A stretch of DNA of 64,000 nt from Chara braunii (GCA_003427395.1 BFEA01000001.1:12293845-12357844); one strand, 5' to 3'. Counted from the stretch's first letter, positions 10,510-22,595 are shown. Notes: a model not told the origin generated them from the sequence alone. Numbers and translations are program-made.

Positions 10510-11684
10510 ACTTAAGATCAGTTATTTGGTTTCTCAACTGACAACTAACAAACCTCTATTTGACAAACATTATAACGTCGAGGCTCTCTGCTCTCGTATG
10601 TACTTGAGGGCTTGACAAAGTCGTTCACAGTTGGACTCAATAGGAGTTGCATAACTCTCAACCCCATACAACTATTGTCATGTCCTGCATGTGTATTGCA
10701 TGGTGGTGTTGCATAACAGTCTCATTTATGTTAATCAGACTAGTTGAATTACTGAAAGGCTAATAATGATTTGAGGGACAACCTACGCTCGAGTATTATA
10801 CATCATATCACTAAATAGTATAGAGAGTACCACAGGTTGCTATTTCAAGTTTGTGTACGTCACAAGAAAGAATGACGGGGCGTTCTCTTTATTCGTATAC
10901 GACACACGGTTTTCAAGTGTAACAGTTCTTAGACTGAGCGGCAAACGCTGGGCTTAAAATTAAAATCAATGCTAACATCTAGTGAAAAGAACTAATAGGT
11001 GTGTGATTGGGTGTTAAGTGTTAATCCTGTTCAAAACAGTGCCACACATACACCACTCCAGATCTCACTCACAACATACAAACCCGGATAAGTTTTCGGA
11101 ACTTTTCTCACAGACAGACATTGTTGTGAATAATGCAAAGGTCATCGCTAATAGCGAACATCAACCTCGTAGTGCGCTGAGTACAACAATTAGAGTATCT
11201 CACTTGAGTAATACACTATCACCTATAATAATTGCTTGCTTATAAATTGTTCACTCGAAAAACGAGAGGGAAAGACATTTGGACGCAGCTAGCTTAACCA
11301 ATCTGTGAGCTTATGTGTTGAGCTTACCAAATTTCGAACCATAGGCCAAATTTTTCAAGGATTTAAAAGTTAACTTTAAATGTTTTAATCAGATGTACTC
11401 GAACAAAGAGGCTTGATCATTAGTTGGATATATATCAACTCCCATCGAAACGAATCTGTTATTTTTCAGATTTTGTCATCGGAGTTTAAAAAATGACTCA
11501 AGTAATACATAAGAACTAGTTAATTTACTCATTGGGTAGTCAACATGCCCTTTTTATTCTGCTTGTCAAGCATGAGGTTTATAATTTGAAAATTGATAAT
11601 CCCCATTCTGACCCACTTTCCTCATAATAATTGTTCGCCTTCCCGTCCAATGATTAATACTAAAACAAAAAGAAAAAAAAGAAA

Positions 11685-11723
<39 letters not shown>

Positions 11724-14096
11724 TTGAGAGGAAGGAACTTAGTATTTAGCAACAGTAATCTTATCTGTCAAATTTGCCATTGTCCACTGATCGCCGCCTC
11801 AGTGAGTCGTCCATTCTCCCTCTTTCCATTCATGTGCCGCTTGGTTATATCCAATATGTGTGAATCCCAAATACAACTAATATCCTTATCATCGAACTTC
11901 AAAATGATGATGTGTTATCTTGGACTAGACATCCCACTTATTTGAAAGTAGTTGGACGAGAGCAAAGAAACACAAGGGCTATTGACTTCTCAAGAAAGAA
12001 GGGGATAAATTGAGACGATCTACAAAACAGATTTCATACACAGTTCACTCCCCAACTAATGACGAGGATCGTGAGTCACGGAGATGTACTTCATAGAATC
12101 GGTCTGCAGCATTGACAACATTCAACTAACTCTCAATGCACCCATCTTTGCTAATCTTCTACAATCGTCGCACAAAGATTATCTCATAGAATAACATATG
12201 ACCACGAGCTAGCATAAGCGAAAGGGCAAGCGATGTGAGTGCATAGAGCAAACGGTAGTGAGTCCATTGTACCCTCAATCCCCAAACTTAACAAACATGG
12301 AACTTCTTTTACATGTGACTTTAACGGTGGAAAAATAGATGTGTCCCCCACACACCTCTTACAGTTATCTCATAGTCTTTAGTCCCTTACTGCGGACTGA
12401 ACTCGTTAGCGAGACGATGAAACCAACTGTAGTGAATAATACAACACATTAGCTCTTGTCTCACATGCGGTAACTAAATAATACACTTCCTCCCGTCTCA
12501 CGGTAACAAGGATAATACTAATAGAGTTGAGTGACATAAATCGAATAAAGCTCAAATGATGTTGACGGTCTCCTCCCCCAACTCTTTCCGTATTAAAACA
12601 TGTTCTCATGCTTGCCGGTGATAACCAACCGGACTGTCGGTGATTGTTTACTTGATCGTACCGCTTATACCATGACCTCGTTGTTATCTCACTGTTTTAT
12701 ACATCAGTCTCCTTTTCTCCATTTCAAGGATGTACGTGTTGACACTGACCACACTAAAGAGTTGATGACGTCAACAATCCAGCATGTCCACAGAGAAGTC
12801 TCACTTCCCGAAGAGTTAATTCATACTATCAGTCATCAGCTCTACACATCCAAACTTGACTTCACTACTAGAGATGAAGATAATATGGCGCACCAAGGTG
12901 AGTGACACTGATAATTCAAGAGAAGTTGACATCAACAAAGAGTTCTCTTGTAAAGCACGTACTAAGGTCTGACTTTTCCCCTTCACGCTTACCCCATACA
13001 CACTCACACATGCCCACACCTCCTCGCTGGTCTCTCCTCATGCACTATTCTCTGCATATGCAATGTATAGTACATTGTCACACTATTTACACATAGGCTG
13101 CACTATGAGTGTGCGCAGAGCCTTTCACATCTCCTCGCTCAGAAAAACTGAGGTGACGACAACAAACCCATGCGCGAGTGAGTGTCTGTTCATACCATGG
13201 TGAAATCAAAATAGGAGATGATCGTAGGTGCATGGCATATATCCTAGGTAAGTGGCGTTCGTCGTGTCATGCAGATCCAGTCTCTCTTCTGATATTAGTC
13301 GTCCCCCTTGTTTGCAACCGCGTAGCGGTCTTAACTCTTCTGCTCCTTCGAGCTGGTCCTTGGGCCATCATCCACCAACTCTACTGGCCCCGCCGGTGGG
13401 TGGCCTCGTCGCCGTTGCTCCCGCCCATGCCAAAATTGGGTCTTTGCATCCAAGTCACTGGCCTCGCTCTCGGCCTTCGAGTCGAGGTCTAGGCGTCGGT
13501 GCTCTCGCTCGCGGTGCCCATGGAAGATTATGTCTCATGATATGAGACAATCACTTGTACCTCTGCTGTGACACTATCCCGCCTGCACCGCCTCTTAGCT
13601 TGATTCTTAACCACTTTGATCACCTCCTCATCCCCTCTCTCATTCCTTGTGTGTTTATTTTTAATCTCGCCTCCTGGTTGTAGCGAATGTAATCTAAAAT
13701 AGTCGTAACCATAGGTCCCTCCTTTGCCTCTTGTTCCCATCTCCAGATAAACTGGAGGTACTTTGGCTGATAGCCGTGCAATCCATTACGACAGGCCATA
13801 GCCGCACCTCTTTCGAAATAGGAGGAACTTACCCACTCGCTAAGAAGAAGGCGTAGTCTAAGCGACTCATCTCCCTGTCCTGCTATTCCGATTTTCCAAC
13901 CACGTGAATACGACAAACTCTCCGGCGTGTATCTACTGTCCAATAGCAATTGACTCGCCCTCCTCTCTCTTTATAGGATAACTATATACCATGATCCCTG
14001 CATTCTAAATAAAGTATTAAAAAAAAAAAAACATTTTTAAGACTATAATTAAAATTTGGCTTTACTAAAATAATATCATAACTAATAATAATAATA

Positions 14097-14145
<49 letters not shown>

Positions 14146-14859
14146 AAGAAAGGAAACGTCCTCTAGACCCAAAGGTCTCTTGAACGGGCGACAACCTCAA
14201 TCGGTACTCCCTGTCCCTTTTATTTAGTCTAAAAAGGAGCAGGCGTGGTGCAGTGGTCCTATCACGGGATAATATTCAATTTCTTCCCTTCTTCAAAAAT
14301 GATCTTCATACTACCTCGAACGAGTACCCGTGTCTGATGGCAAGGAGGGGGCTTATGAACTTACATGGGGGGTGATAAGCCTCCTACCAAAGATGTCGCG
14401 GGTTGCCCCTTCTTTGAGGTCCTTGCGGCGCAACTCCTAGCAAATATCGCCAGCGGTAATTGAGATGCAAATGATCAGACCAGTCTAGTTCACCCACTTA
14501 TAATCACGATCCTGAAGACGGAAATGACAAGAGGGGAACTAGAAGTAGCCTAAAATAAAATTAAGGGAAATAGTAAAAGAAAAGAAAAAAAATATGTAGC
14601 GCCACAATCACTTCAGACGTTCCGATTAAGCGAGACCGCGGTATGAAAAATGGCGCTTCCAATTCCCTTTGTCCTTTTCCTTTTTTTATTTTTTTCCTTT
14701 TCTTTGTATTTTCTTTTCACTCTGATTGGGACTATCCGACTTATCCCATAACTCGACTAAAGGGAACTCGACACGCTGTGGAAAAGACTACGTCGGTCCT
14801 TTTACCTTTGCGTCCCTGGACGAGCCCGACGGCTACCACGGGCGCAGGCCAGTAGTGCT
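10510..14859. other. AT-rich region without recognisable genes
   Basis: No domain, RNA gene or conserved repeat could be supported. It contains two trinucleotide microsatellites, (AAT)n at 11,686-11,719 and (TAA)n at about 14,083-14,144. Near 14,232 the phrase GCGTGGTGCAGTGGTCC resembles a tRNA A box, but no matching B box was found at the right distance. A 104-codon stretch at 13,178-13,492 is compositionally unremarkable. Confidence 0.5.
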
Positions 14860-16419
14860 CTGCTGTACAGCAGGGCGCCTTGCATGGACCAAAGAAAAGT
14901 CCAGTGGCGCACCCCTTTTCGTTTGCTAGCAAAAACGTCAACCAGACTCAGGCCAAGAACAGACCACACAAATATCGGGTTTCCCACGTTGCTGAGAGTC
15001 GAAGATGAGGTGTGTCTGATACACGGCGGAGGGGTGAGACACCGCTGTCAGGACAGAAAGCCTGACAAGGGTATCTGCCCTGTATTTTCAATGTCGGACG
15101 TGGTCCGAATTCTGATGAAAGTTTTGTAAGGTTTGGTATGATGAAATAAAAATACTGCTGGAATATTCCGACTCGTCTGGGATTTGAATGAAATTTAAAA
15201 TTTTACCCAGTCGTCCATCTGCCGACATATATAACGACAAGGGTAGACGGCATAAACAGACACTCTTACGTTAAAACAAGGCCGAAGAGAGAAATGGCAG
15301 TGAAAACACTAAAATAAATATTATCTTGACCAAAATTTGGTCGCACGGCTGTTAAGTCGCACGATTCAGGACCTAAGTAGGCTCGAAAGGTCGACCTCGT
15401 TAGAAAGGGCGGTCGCGTTAGAAATAGGGCCGCGACGTGGAGAAAGTAGGGGATTTTTTTTGTTGGACCACGGGGTTTACTCCGTACAAAGAGCCAATGT
15501 CGTATCCGCAGCCTAAAAGGCTGTCCGCGACACATTTAGGGTGAGTCGCCCGATGGATGGGCGGCAGCGTGAATGCTGCGGGACCAGGAGGCCGCCGTGC
15601 CGACATTGGCACAACTGGCTTTGAGAAAGGGGGCCGACGAAGCCTGCCTATGGCCATGGCTAAGTAGCCTGCTGGGCTGCTACGCTTCATATAGAAGGGT
15701 AGCAGGCTTAGCTTCCGTGAAAATGAGCTACTAGTAGCCCAGTAGCTTACCGTGTCAAACTCTTATCGTGTAGATACTGGGATCGAAACCGACAAGCCCT
15801 ACTAGGTGCAGCTCCTTTTGGAGCTGCCTTTTCGCACGCGCGGCCGAGATTGGCCACGCGAGATTAGCATGGCCCCTGCGCAAGGATAACACGCACGAAT
15901 CAAGAAAATGGTAATTTTTTTTATCGATTCCCACGGGGAATCGAAGTCAGGTCTGTGTATCAGCAAGAGGGGGAGGGATGTCAGTGAGGCGTGGCCCTGT
16001 TCTCTATGGCTGTGGGCTTATGCTAACAGCATAAAAATATACATAAAAATATATGTATAAAAAAAACAAAAAAACAAAAAATGAGGCAACTACCTCGTGA
16101 GGGACAAAAGGAAGGATAGCCTTTTCGGGCTGTATAGGAGCAGGACCAACTCCCCATTCATAAAAGCCACGAATATTCGTGGCCGCGAGATCTAGAATCT
16201 CGCGGCTCACGACGCGCGCGTGGGAATGAGACTGTAGGAGTTGGCTGGAAGGAGAGAGAGAGGAGAACGTGGGAGTTGGGAGAAGGAGGTCCTACTCCTC
16301 CCAACCTGCCAACTGCCCTCCCCGTTATCAGGGGAGGGCAGAGAAAAGTGATGGGAGGACTGTTCGATGCAACTGCATGAACCTGGCCGAGAGAATGGCC
16401 AGGCACATGCAGTTCGACT

Positions 16420-16456
<37 letters not shown>

Positions 16457-17193
16457 TGAGGACACGTGTCCTCACGTGGTGGTACCTCTGGCAGAAGGTG
16501 CCTGAGGTAACTGTTAGGCTCCCGTTTTTAGAGGGAGCCTGGAAATGGAGGAGTCATAAAAGGAAAAAGGCCAAGAACAGCCTTTTCCTCGATGTATCTG
16601 CCCTGGAAAAAAAATCCAAATACATCAAACTATAAGGGGTTGTATCTCTTCAACCCCTTATCAGAAAAATAAAAGAAAAACTGTTTTGAAAATGTCAGGA
16701 CCTCAGCTATCTCGTGAAATTCCGAGATAACTGAGGAAAATAAAAGAAAAAGAAAAATAGGGCAGTTAAAGGAACTGCCCCACACTAAGGCTGTGGATGT
16801 GGTGCGGCCACAGTTCGCCCTGGATCTTGGCCAGATCAAGGGCTCACTGTGAGCCTGCGATTTCGCCTGGGGGCTGGACTGACGTCCATCCCTCCTCGGC
16901 CACTATAAAACAGGCAGCTAGCCCCCATCTGCCACACAAAGCACCCGTGATGCCAGTGTGTGACGAACACATTTGAGTGTTGCTGGTTGCTGGAGGTGAT
17001 GCCTGAGGCAACGTAGGAGGAGGCTGGAGTTCTGCAGAGGAGTCCGAGGAGAGGAGCTGGGCAGCCATAGCCAAGACAGGGAGCACTCTGCTCCCCTCCC
17101 CTCTGGCTGGTGCTGGTCCCACGGGACTGACCCAGGGACGCTGCGGGACTACGACAATACGGCGTTGTGGAATTTGGGCCTCGGGCCCAAATT
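14860..17193. repeat. Dense series of distinct perfect hairpins
   Basis: More than 25 short inverted repeats follow one another, each with a different sequence. Examples: CTGCTGTACAGCAG 14,860-14,873; TCGGAC/GTCCGA 15,094-15,108; GACCAAAATTTGGTC 15,328-15,342; GCAGCTCC/GGAGCTGC 15,808-15,827; CCACGAATATTCGTGG 16,167-16,182; GCCGCGAGAT/ATCTCGCGGC 16,182-16,206; TGCCCTCCCC/GGGGAGGGCA 16,314-16,340; a nested pair 16,371-16,414; GTGAGGACACGTGTCCTCAC 16,456-16,475; AGGCTCCC/GGGAGCCT 16,518-16,542; GGAAAAAGGC/GCCTTTTCC 16,562-16,588; AAGGGGTTG/CAACCCCTT 16,634-16,659; 16,701-16,736; GGGCAGTT/AACTGCCC 16,760-16,780; GGCTCAC/GTGAGCC 16,841-16,855; 17,171-17,193. A 34-base T run occupies 16,422-16,455. 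No coding is supported. Why so many unrelated stems stay perfect is not known. Confidence 0.8.
15861..15926 (+). pseudogene. U6 snRNA 3' half
   Basis: The sequence follows the highly conserved U6 3' portion: AGATTAGCATGGCCCCTGCG, CAAGGAT, ACACGCAC, AATC.AGAAA.TGG, ending in a T8 tract like a Pol III terminator. The U6 5' stem-loop and the ACAGAGA box are missing upstream, where a GGCC hairpin lies instead. It is therefore a fragment, probably carried in a retroposon. Just downstream (about 15,940-15,990, minus strand) ACAGACCTGACTTCGATTCC resembles the anticodon-arm and B-box part of the tRNA-like SINE family seen at 44.6 and 55.1 kb. Confidence 0.85.
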
Positions 17194-17221
17194 TTACTAA
17201 TTTCGGCTAGCCATTTTTCCG

Positions 17222-17600
17222 CTATAGTGGAGAAACGCTGCCGAAATTTTACAGCGGCCACAAGGCTTTTCACGGCGGCGATGTGGAAACGCTGGCGGAT
17301 TTTTACTGCGGCGCCACTAGTTTTAGTGACGGTGGTACGAAAGTGCTGCCGGATTTTTGCTACGGCGGCACTAGTTTTAACGACGGTGGTGCAGAAGCGC
17401 TGCCAGATTTTTGTTGTGGCAACACTAGTTTTAACAATGGTGGTACGGAAGCGCTGCCGGATTTTTGCACGGCGACACTAGTTTTAATGGCGGTAGTGCG
17501 GAAGCGCTGCCGGATTTTCGCTGTGGCGGCACTAGTATTAACGGCGGTGGTGCGGAAGCACTGCCGAATTTTTTTGCAGCAACGGCACTGGTTTCACGAC
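17222..17600 (+). repeat. Minisatellite, ~54-57 bp unit, about seven units
   Basis: Units share GCTGCCGGATTTTTGC, a CGGCGGCACTAGTTTTAA phrase and GACGGTGGTGC. The unit is a multiple of three for most of its length, so one forward frame (17,283-17,663) reads as an 18-residue repeat of the type LPDFCYGGTSFNDGGAEA. The coding appearance is probably a by-product of the period, since no start context, conserved flank or domain supports it. Confidence 0.8.
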
Positions 17601-17663
17601 GGTGACGGCAGTATTTTTGCACTTGGCGGCGGCTGGGCATTGGCGCAGGGAAGGTGCCACTAA

Positions 17664-18390
17664 AGTGATGTGTTTTTGAAGCGACGTGGACGTGACGACG
17701 CAGTAACGTGGTGACGGTAAAAGCAAGTGGATGCGACACTTACTGAAAAAGTAATTGTAGGGTTGTTGTAACAGGTGGTCACCACAAAAGAGTGGTGTGG
17801 ATCACCTTACTGACGACTTGCCGTAATAAAGTTTTGAAGACAAGAGTTTGTACGACTTTTTGAGTGAACCTCAAGGTCAGTGGTCAGTCAGTTTGACTCA
17901 GACCCCTTTACGCCAGTGTGAAACCGCACTTTGCTTGACCTTGTTTCTTTGAATATTCACTGAAAGGTAGAGGAAATGTGTGTTTGCGTGTGTGAATGTG
18001 AGTCTGACCTGAGTTTGGGTTTTCATTGTTTTTCTTCTGAACTTGTCGTCTAATCTGACTGCAGGTGTGGCTTAGTGAAACGAGAGTGGGTTTGACCCTG
18101 AGATGGTGAATGTTTGGTTGCTCTCACATTTCCATCCTTGTATGTATAAGTCAAACTGAAAGAGAAAGAAGACGACATAAAATAAAGCGATTACAAAGAA
18201 GAAAAGTCTGAATGGACATAGATTTTCTCCCTAGGTCACCTGTTCTTTCCCGAATGACCTCTCCGTCTATGTCTGTCTGTCTGAATGACTTTTTCTTCTG
18301 TGATCCTTCTTTTCTTCATCTAAGATGCTCTTGACGTCGGGCGGCAAGGGATTGTTTGCCCGCCGTGGTAGATGTTTTTCCTTTTCCTAA
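17664..18390. other. No gene seen
   Basis: Mixed-composition spacer after the minisatellite. No RNA, repeat or coding element could be supported. Confidence 0.5.
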
Positions 18391-18654
18391 GAGGCATCTG
18401 AGGCGGGGGTTCGTTGTCTTAGGGGTCGGCCCTATTATCGACTCAGAGTGGACCGCTTTGCAGGGGGGTACTATGTTGTTGTGGTGGAGCCAGCCCGACT
18501 TCTTAGTTTCGAGGTTCTCTCGGACGAGGACGTGGGGTATCCCAGACCACCTCCTAGGGGATGGACAGACGCATCTTCATGGAAGGGCTTTAAGTTCTTG
18601 GCGCCTCGTGTAACGAGGAACCGTCGTAGCATACCATTTTGGTGGTCATTTTAG
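18391..18654 (+). CDS. Possible exon, unknown product
   Basis: The frame opens right after a pyrimidine tract ending in CTAAG, which resembles a 3' splice site. It reads 88 codons with protein-like composition (GGYYVVVVEPARLLSFEVLSDEDVG), ending in FWWSF and a stop at 18,652. The decayed coding region at 18,849-19,933 follows on the same strand and may belong to the same gene or element. No domain is recognised. Confidence 0.3.
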   Translation, partial: EASEAGVRCLRGRPYYRLRVDRFAGGYYVVVVEPARLLSFEVLSDEDVGYPRPPPRGWTDASSWKGFKFLAPRVTRNRRSIPFWWSF

Positions 18655-18848
18655 GAGTCACTAACGCATGGGGAACCGGTGCCACAAGCAGCCCAGTTCG
18701 TGATCTACTAACCAAAGAGAGTGTATTTGGATACTCTCGTCGTGGATGGTCGTGCCATAAGAAACACGGGACAGAAGGAAGACAAATGTTTTAGTAATAC
18801 TTAGTGGACGAAAATTTTAACTTAATCACTCTCGTCTTTTTTTTCAGA

Positions 18849-19936
18849 TGACTGCAAGGACGACGGTTTTCCACCTTGTCCGTAATCACGATGCTGCATC
18901 AGAATAGGTTGAGTCTCCGGAGCGAAATGGAGAGAGATTAGAGAGAATTGGGCGAATTGTGTTCAACCCATTTGAGTTGCATTCAGAAGAGGATATTCCA
19001 CGATTTGGGATAACAGCGTGCGAAATCCCCCTTGACGCTTTATTTTTAGGTCAAGGGTTGGATTGGACAATCTTCATTATAATTTCGCACCACCGCTGCC
19101 CGAACGAGATTTTCCGAACATGAACTTAGTCGTGATGCAACCATACGAGTTAAACCCCCGAATGGACGAAATCCCTGAGATAAGGTTAATGTTCGTTCGT
19201 CTTGTACTTTGGACGAACGAAAGGCAAGGTCCATTTTTTTATATATATCATGCGAAACGGGTGCGAGCCAACAGATTCGTCATTCTACGTATTGAGTCGT
19301 TCTCATAGTATGCGTAGCAGGACGAGGAGGACGAACTCATGGAATGATTACGAGACTAATGCAGTTTTGTTCTGACGCGCAGATGCCTGGAGCACGACTA
19401 GATTTGACAGTCCCGATGTATCTGCTGGTTTGCGACACACACGAAGATAATCTTATCAGAGGAGCTGAGCAACTTTGCAAGTTCGATATAACATTTTTAC
19501 TCGATGGATCGACTTCATCGGTTTACTCCGAAACGGTGAGGGATTTTTCCCTAATACTCACGCGGAATTCCGAGCCAATACGGCACGGACTCCTGAGGAG
19601 TTGTATGGCTATACTTTATACTTTCACCACTCAAGTAACCTCCAAGGTCTCTCTCGAGTCATTGTGAGTATTAAGATTACCTCGTCCGGTAGACGTTTCG
19701 ACGTCGTCCGAATCCGGGACACTAAGACCCGACACTTATTCGAACTGAGTCATCCTCTTCGAGTTATAGTGTGGAGACTAGTCTCGCGGGTGACCTCCCT
19801 CTATGATACTCGAATCGTTAGAGTTATGCGAGGTGGACAGGCAACAACCCTGGTATTCGACGACAACGAGCTTGCACGATTGGACTTATTGGAGACTCAG
19901 GTATGGGGAGGACGACAAATTTACCAGGGGTAGACG
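18849..19936 (+). pseudogene. Decayed coding region, unknown family
   Basis: An ATG directly follows a T8CAG acceptor-like site and starts MTARTTVFHLVRNHD. Readable protein continues across a TAG (about 18,905) and several frameshifts through 19,063-19,308, 19,344-19,560 and 19,560-19,936. The segments give an estimated 330-360 residues of ordinary globular composition; the last includes a well-formed stretch RIVRVMRGGQATTLVFDDNE. No catalytic motif or family was recognised. It could be a transposon ORF or a dead host gene. A continuous open block of over 120 codons at the end argues for real ancestry as protein. Confidence 0.45.
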
Positions 19937-20589
19937 TCGTTTTATGAAAATGTTACTCAAATTCCATAAAAGACACCTCGCATAGACTAATCCCGTTGAG
20001 GGAGCCATATGACTTATGGCTTCACGAGGTAATCCCAAAAACAAAAACAAAGACTCTTCATGTAGATAGGACCGTCGGATGGATAGTATTTGGACTACGC
20101 CAATGATTTCACTCTCATGCTTTGGCATTGAGGGGTAAATACATAGGAAAGGATAAGTAAATAGATACGTCTGAAGTCACCTATAGACGTACTAGCAGGG
20201 ATAAAGTAAGGAAAGACTTTAAGTTGCGCATTACAAGGCAAATTGAAACTTGATCCTGAAATAAGACTTTAAAAGAATATAACTTTGGGCTTTAGTCTAA
20301 AAGATTGAAAGGGTTCTCTCTGTATATCTTAATGAGATAACTCTATGTATTTTGAGGTTACATCAACAACGAGAAGAAATCACATCAGCCTGATCTTTTC
20401 ATCAGACCAAATCGATCATGTTAAACATTGTGTTGTGATTTTTACTATAATGATTGCTGAATTGATTGATTGAAAGGATGACTTTGTATATGTGTATTGC
20501 TTTAGGTGTATGTGGGTTCACCTGGATAAGTTGTATAAATATATATGTATATAAGTGAGAGTTGTACGTAAGGGACTAGGGATAAGTTG
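19937..20589. other. No gene seen
   Basis: AT-rich spacer without supported features. Confidence 0.5.
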
Positions 20590-20900
20590 TGGTGTCCATA
20601 TTTGATTGAGACCACCCTAGTCGACCGGCGTGCACTTCATCCTCAGGAGATCAGCGTCCTAAGTGACGTCCGGGTTCAATAGGCGTTTAATCGCGTGTAT
20701 CTATACTACAGCGAACGAGCAAACGCCCTCGGTCGACCTACCTCTTCAATTGCATCTAACAGCTTTCACACGTGGGTCAGTAGCTCGATAGGGATACGCC
20801 CCTAAGGGTGGTGACAGCCCCTTAGGGAGGGAAAGCTTATGCCCCCCGGGAACCTATCTTATCGTAGGGAACCGTGGGATGTACAGTTGGCGCACCTGGC
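20590..20900 (+). repeat. R1 repeat fragment, opposite orientation
   Basis: Matches the reverse complement of 31,390-31,640 and of 38,580-38,780. The best phrases are CTACAG.GAACGAG, GCCCTCGGT, GGGATACG...CCTAAGGG and TGGTGACAGCCCCTT. This makes it a third, inverted partial copy of the 5' part of R1. Confidence 0.65.
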
Positions 20901-21671
20901 TGGAGCGACCAAGGGACGATGCTACCACGACCGTCTCGGCGTTCGCGGGATTATTATGTGTCATTCTCGAGTTGTTTCTCGATTTTTGTTTTTGTTAAAC
21001 TCCTGCGTGACATGGTCGGGAGGGCTCTCGCTTTTGCGGAAAAAGTGAGAGCCGATGCGCTCGACACAGCGCCCTCCCATATGATACCAAACCCCCGCCC
21101 AGCGTCCCTGTTGGGCCAAAAACAAGGTAGGCAGTTAGTATACACCAGTAAAGTCGATGGCTCATTCATTCATTCTTACAACAATCAGTAGCAGAGCTTT
21201 CATTGCAAATTTGCATCGGTTGTTAACTCATGCTTTCCGCAGCACACACATCCCCTTCGCAACGCACTTTTCTTTTTGCCATAGTGCATCAACTTAGCGT
21301 GATCTATATAGCTATTTCCCTCTTCCTTTTTTTAGCAGTGTGGACTCCCTTATTTTCACAGTGTACCCTCAATCTCAATTTTCATCGTTGCGCACCTTTT
21401 CTTTTTACTTTCTTCTCAATTGTATTTTCGTCTTGCACCATGCCTGAAGCACGCTGGGGATTGAGAAGAGGGAGAGGTGGAAGAGGCAGTAAGGGTCGTG
21501 AAGAGCCGCCAGTTTGCGTACGACACGATTACAACTCATAGGAGGAGGAGGAAAAAGCGCACGATTATGACGATCACATAAGACCATATCCACACCAATC
21601 TCTGATTGGGTGGTATGAAATAACTCCATCCCCAACGAGGATGGAGTATTATTAAAAGAAGTTTGAGGCGC
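20901..21671. other. No gene seen
   Basis: Spacer between the R1 fragment and transposon copy B. Short open stretches here have no recognisable family. Confidence 0.5.
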
Positions 21672-22200
21672 TGTCGGCGCGAATACCCTTACAAGGGTAT
21701 CCGCCCTGGTTTTTGCAAGTGACAGATAAATAGCATTGATTTAAAGTTCAAGTATATTGCGCTAAGCGCGGCTGCGTCTGTGACCTACACTGACTGGATG
21801 GTTGACTATAACAGAGAGTGCGTGGGTGTGCAGGTTTAAGGCGCGCGTGATTCTTTTCTATTGTTGATCATAAAGCCGGCGCGGGCGCTGTGGAGCCGCG
21901 TAGCCGGTCCGTTGGCCCTAAGCGCCGCGTCGCACTGCCTTGTATGGTATTCTGCGGGTGTTGGCCTCAGGCTTGGGCTTAGCCCTATTGGCTACGGTGT
22001 CAGGTTTGTGAGACGGAGGTTCGAGGCTCGAGGCCAGCGGATGGCAGTGCGGGAGCAATGGAGCGTCGAGGAGGGGGCCGATGGGGTTGAGGGCCGCTGG
22101 GCTATCCCCCTCGGTTTTGTTTACCGGGGCGGCGGTGGGTCTGATCCGCGGGGCTGGTGAGGCGCCAACAGCCCCGCTGTTCCCCGACACTATTTTTATT
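21672..22200 (+). mobile_element. Unidentified transposon copy B (terminus at 21,672)
   Basis: Plus-strand partner of copy A, with which it shares the terminal TGTCGGCGCGAATACCC hairpin and an interrupted alignment of about 500 bases. Both termini face inward, 12.8 kb apart, so these are two head-to-head copies rather than the two ends of one element. A 99-codon open stretch (21,861-22,160) has a distant counterpart in copy A but low-complexity composition, so coding is doubtful. Confidence 0.65.
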
Positions 22201-22439
22201 CTTATGTTATTTCTCTTTTTTTCTGTTTTATTTGTCGAGTCCCGATCGAGGGCGCGAGACCACGATGGAATCGCGTGGGGGTGTGTTGTATTCGTGGGAT
22301 TGCCTGGAGTGCAAGTACAAACCGTCTTTTCGACTGCGCCGAAGTTAACCCCTTTTTATCTCTACTCCCCTTTATATCTCGGCTTTCCTTCACCACGTCC
22401 CACGTCGGGACGCGGTACCACGGCTGGCGCTGGAACCTA

Positions 22440-22595
22440 TGGGCCTAGCTCAGCGGTATACCCTTGAACTGTTGAAGTACAGGCCTGAGCTCGAGCCCTG
22501 CTGGGTGTGCCTTGGGCCCGGGCTGTGTCCTTCGGGACATCGGTTGAAATTGGAACGATACAGAGGAGATTAGCACGGTCCCTGCGCGACAGACG
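22440..22595 (+). ncRNA. tRNA-like sequence fused to U6 snRNA 5' part
   Basis: The first ~65 bases look like a degenerate tRNA: A-box-like TAGCTCAGCGGTA, an anticodon-arm-like CTGTTGAAGTACAG (a Phe-GAA-like loop) and B-box-like AGCTCGAGCCC. About 25 bases later comes U6: GTCCTTCGGGACATCGGTTG, then AAATTGGAACGATACAGAG and GATTAGCACGGTCCCTGCGC, after which similarity stops. The ACAGAGA box is altered to ACAGAGG, so it is not a working U6. The tRNA-like head matches those at 44.6 and 55.1 kb. The simplest reading is a tRNA/U6 composite retroposon. Confidence 0.75.

Noticed and set aside
8255-22200. A 12.8-kb DNA transposon with long terminal inverted repeats
   Set aside because: The abrupt loss of homology is at the inner edges (8901 and 21,672), so the element termini face inward. 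The segments are two separate head-to-head copies.
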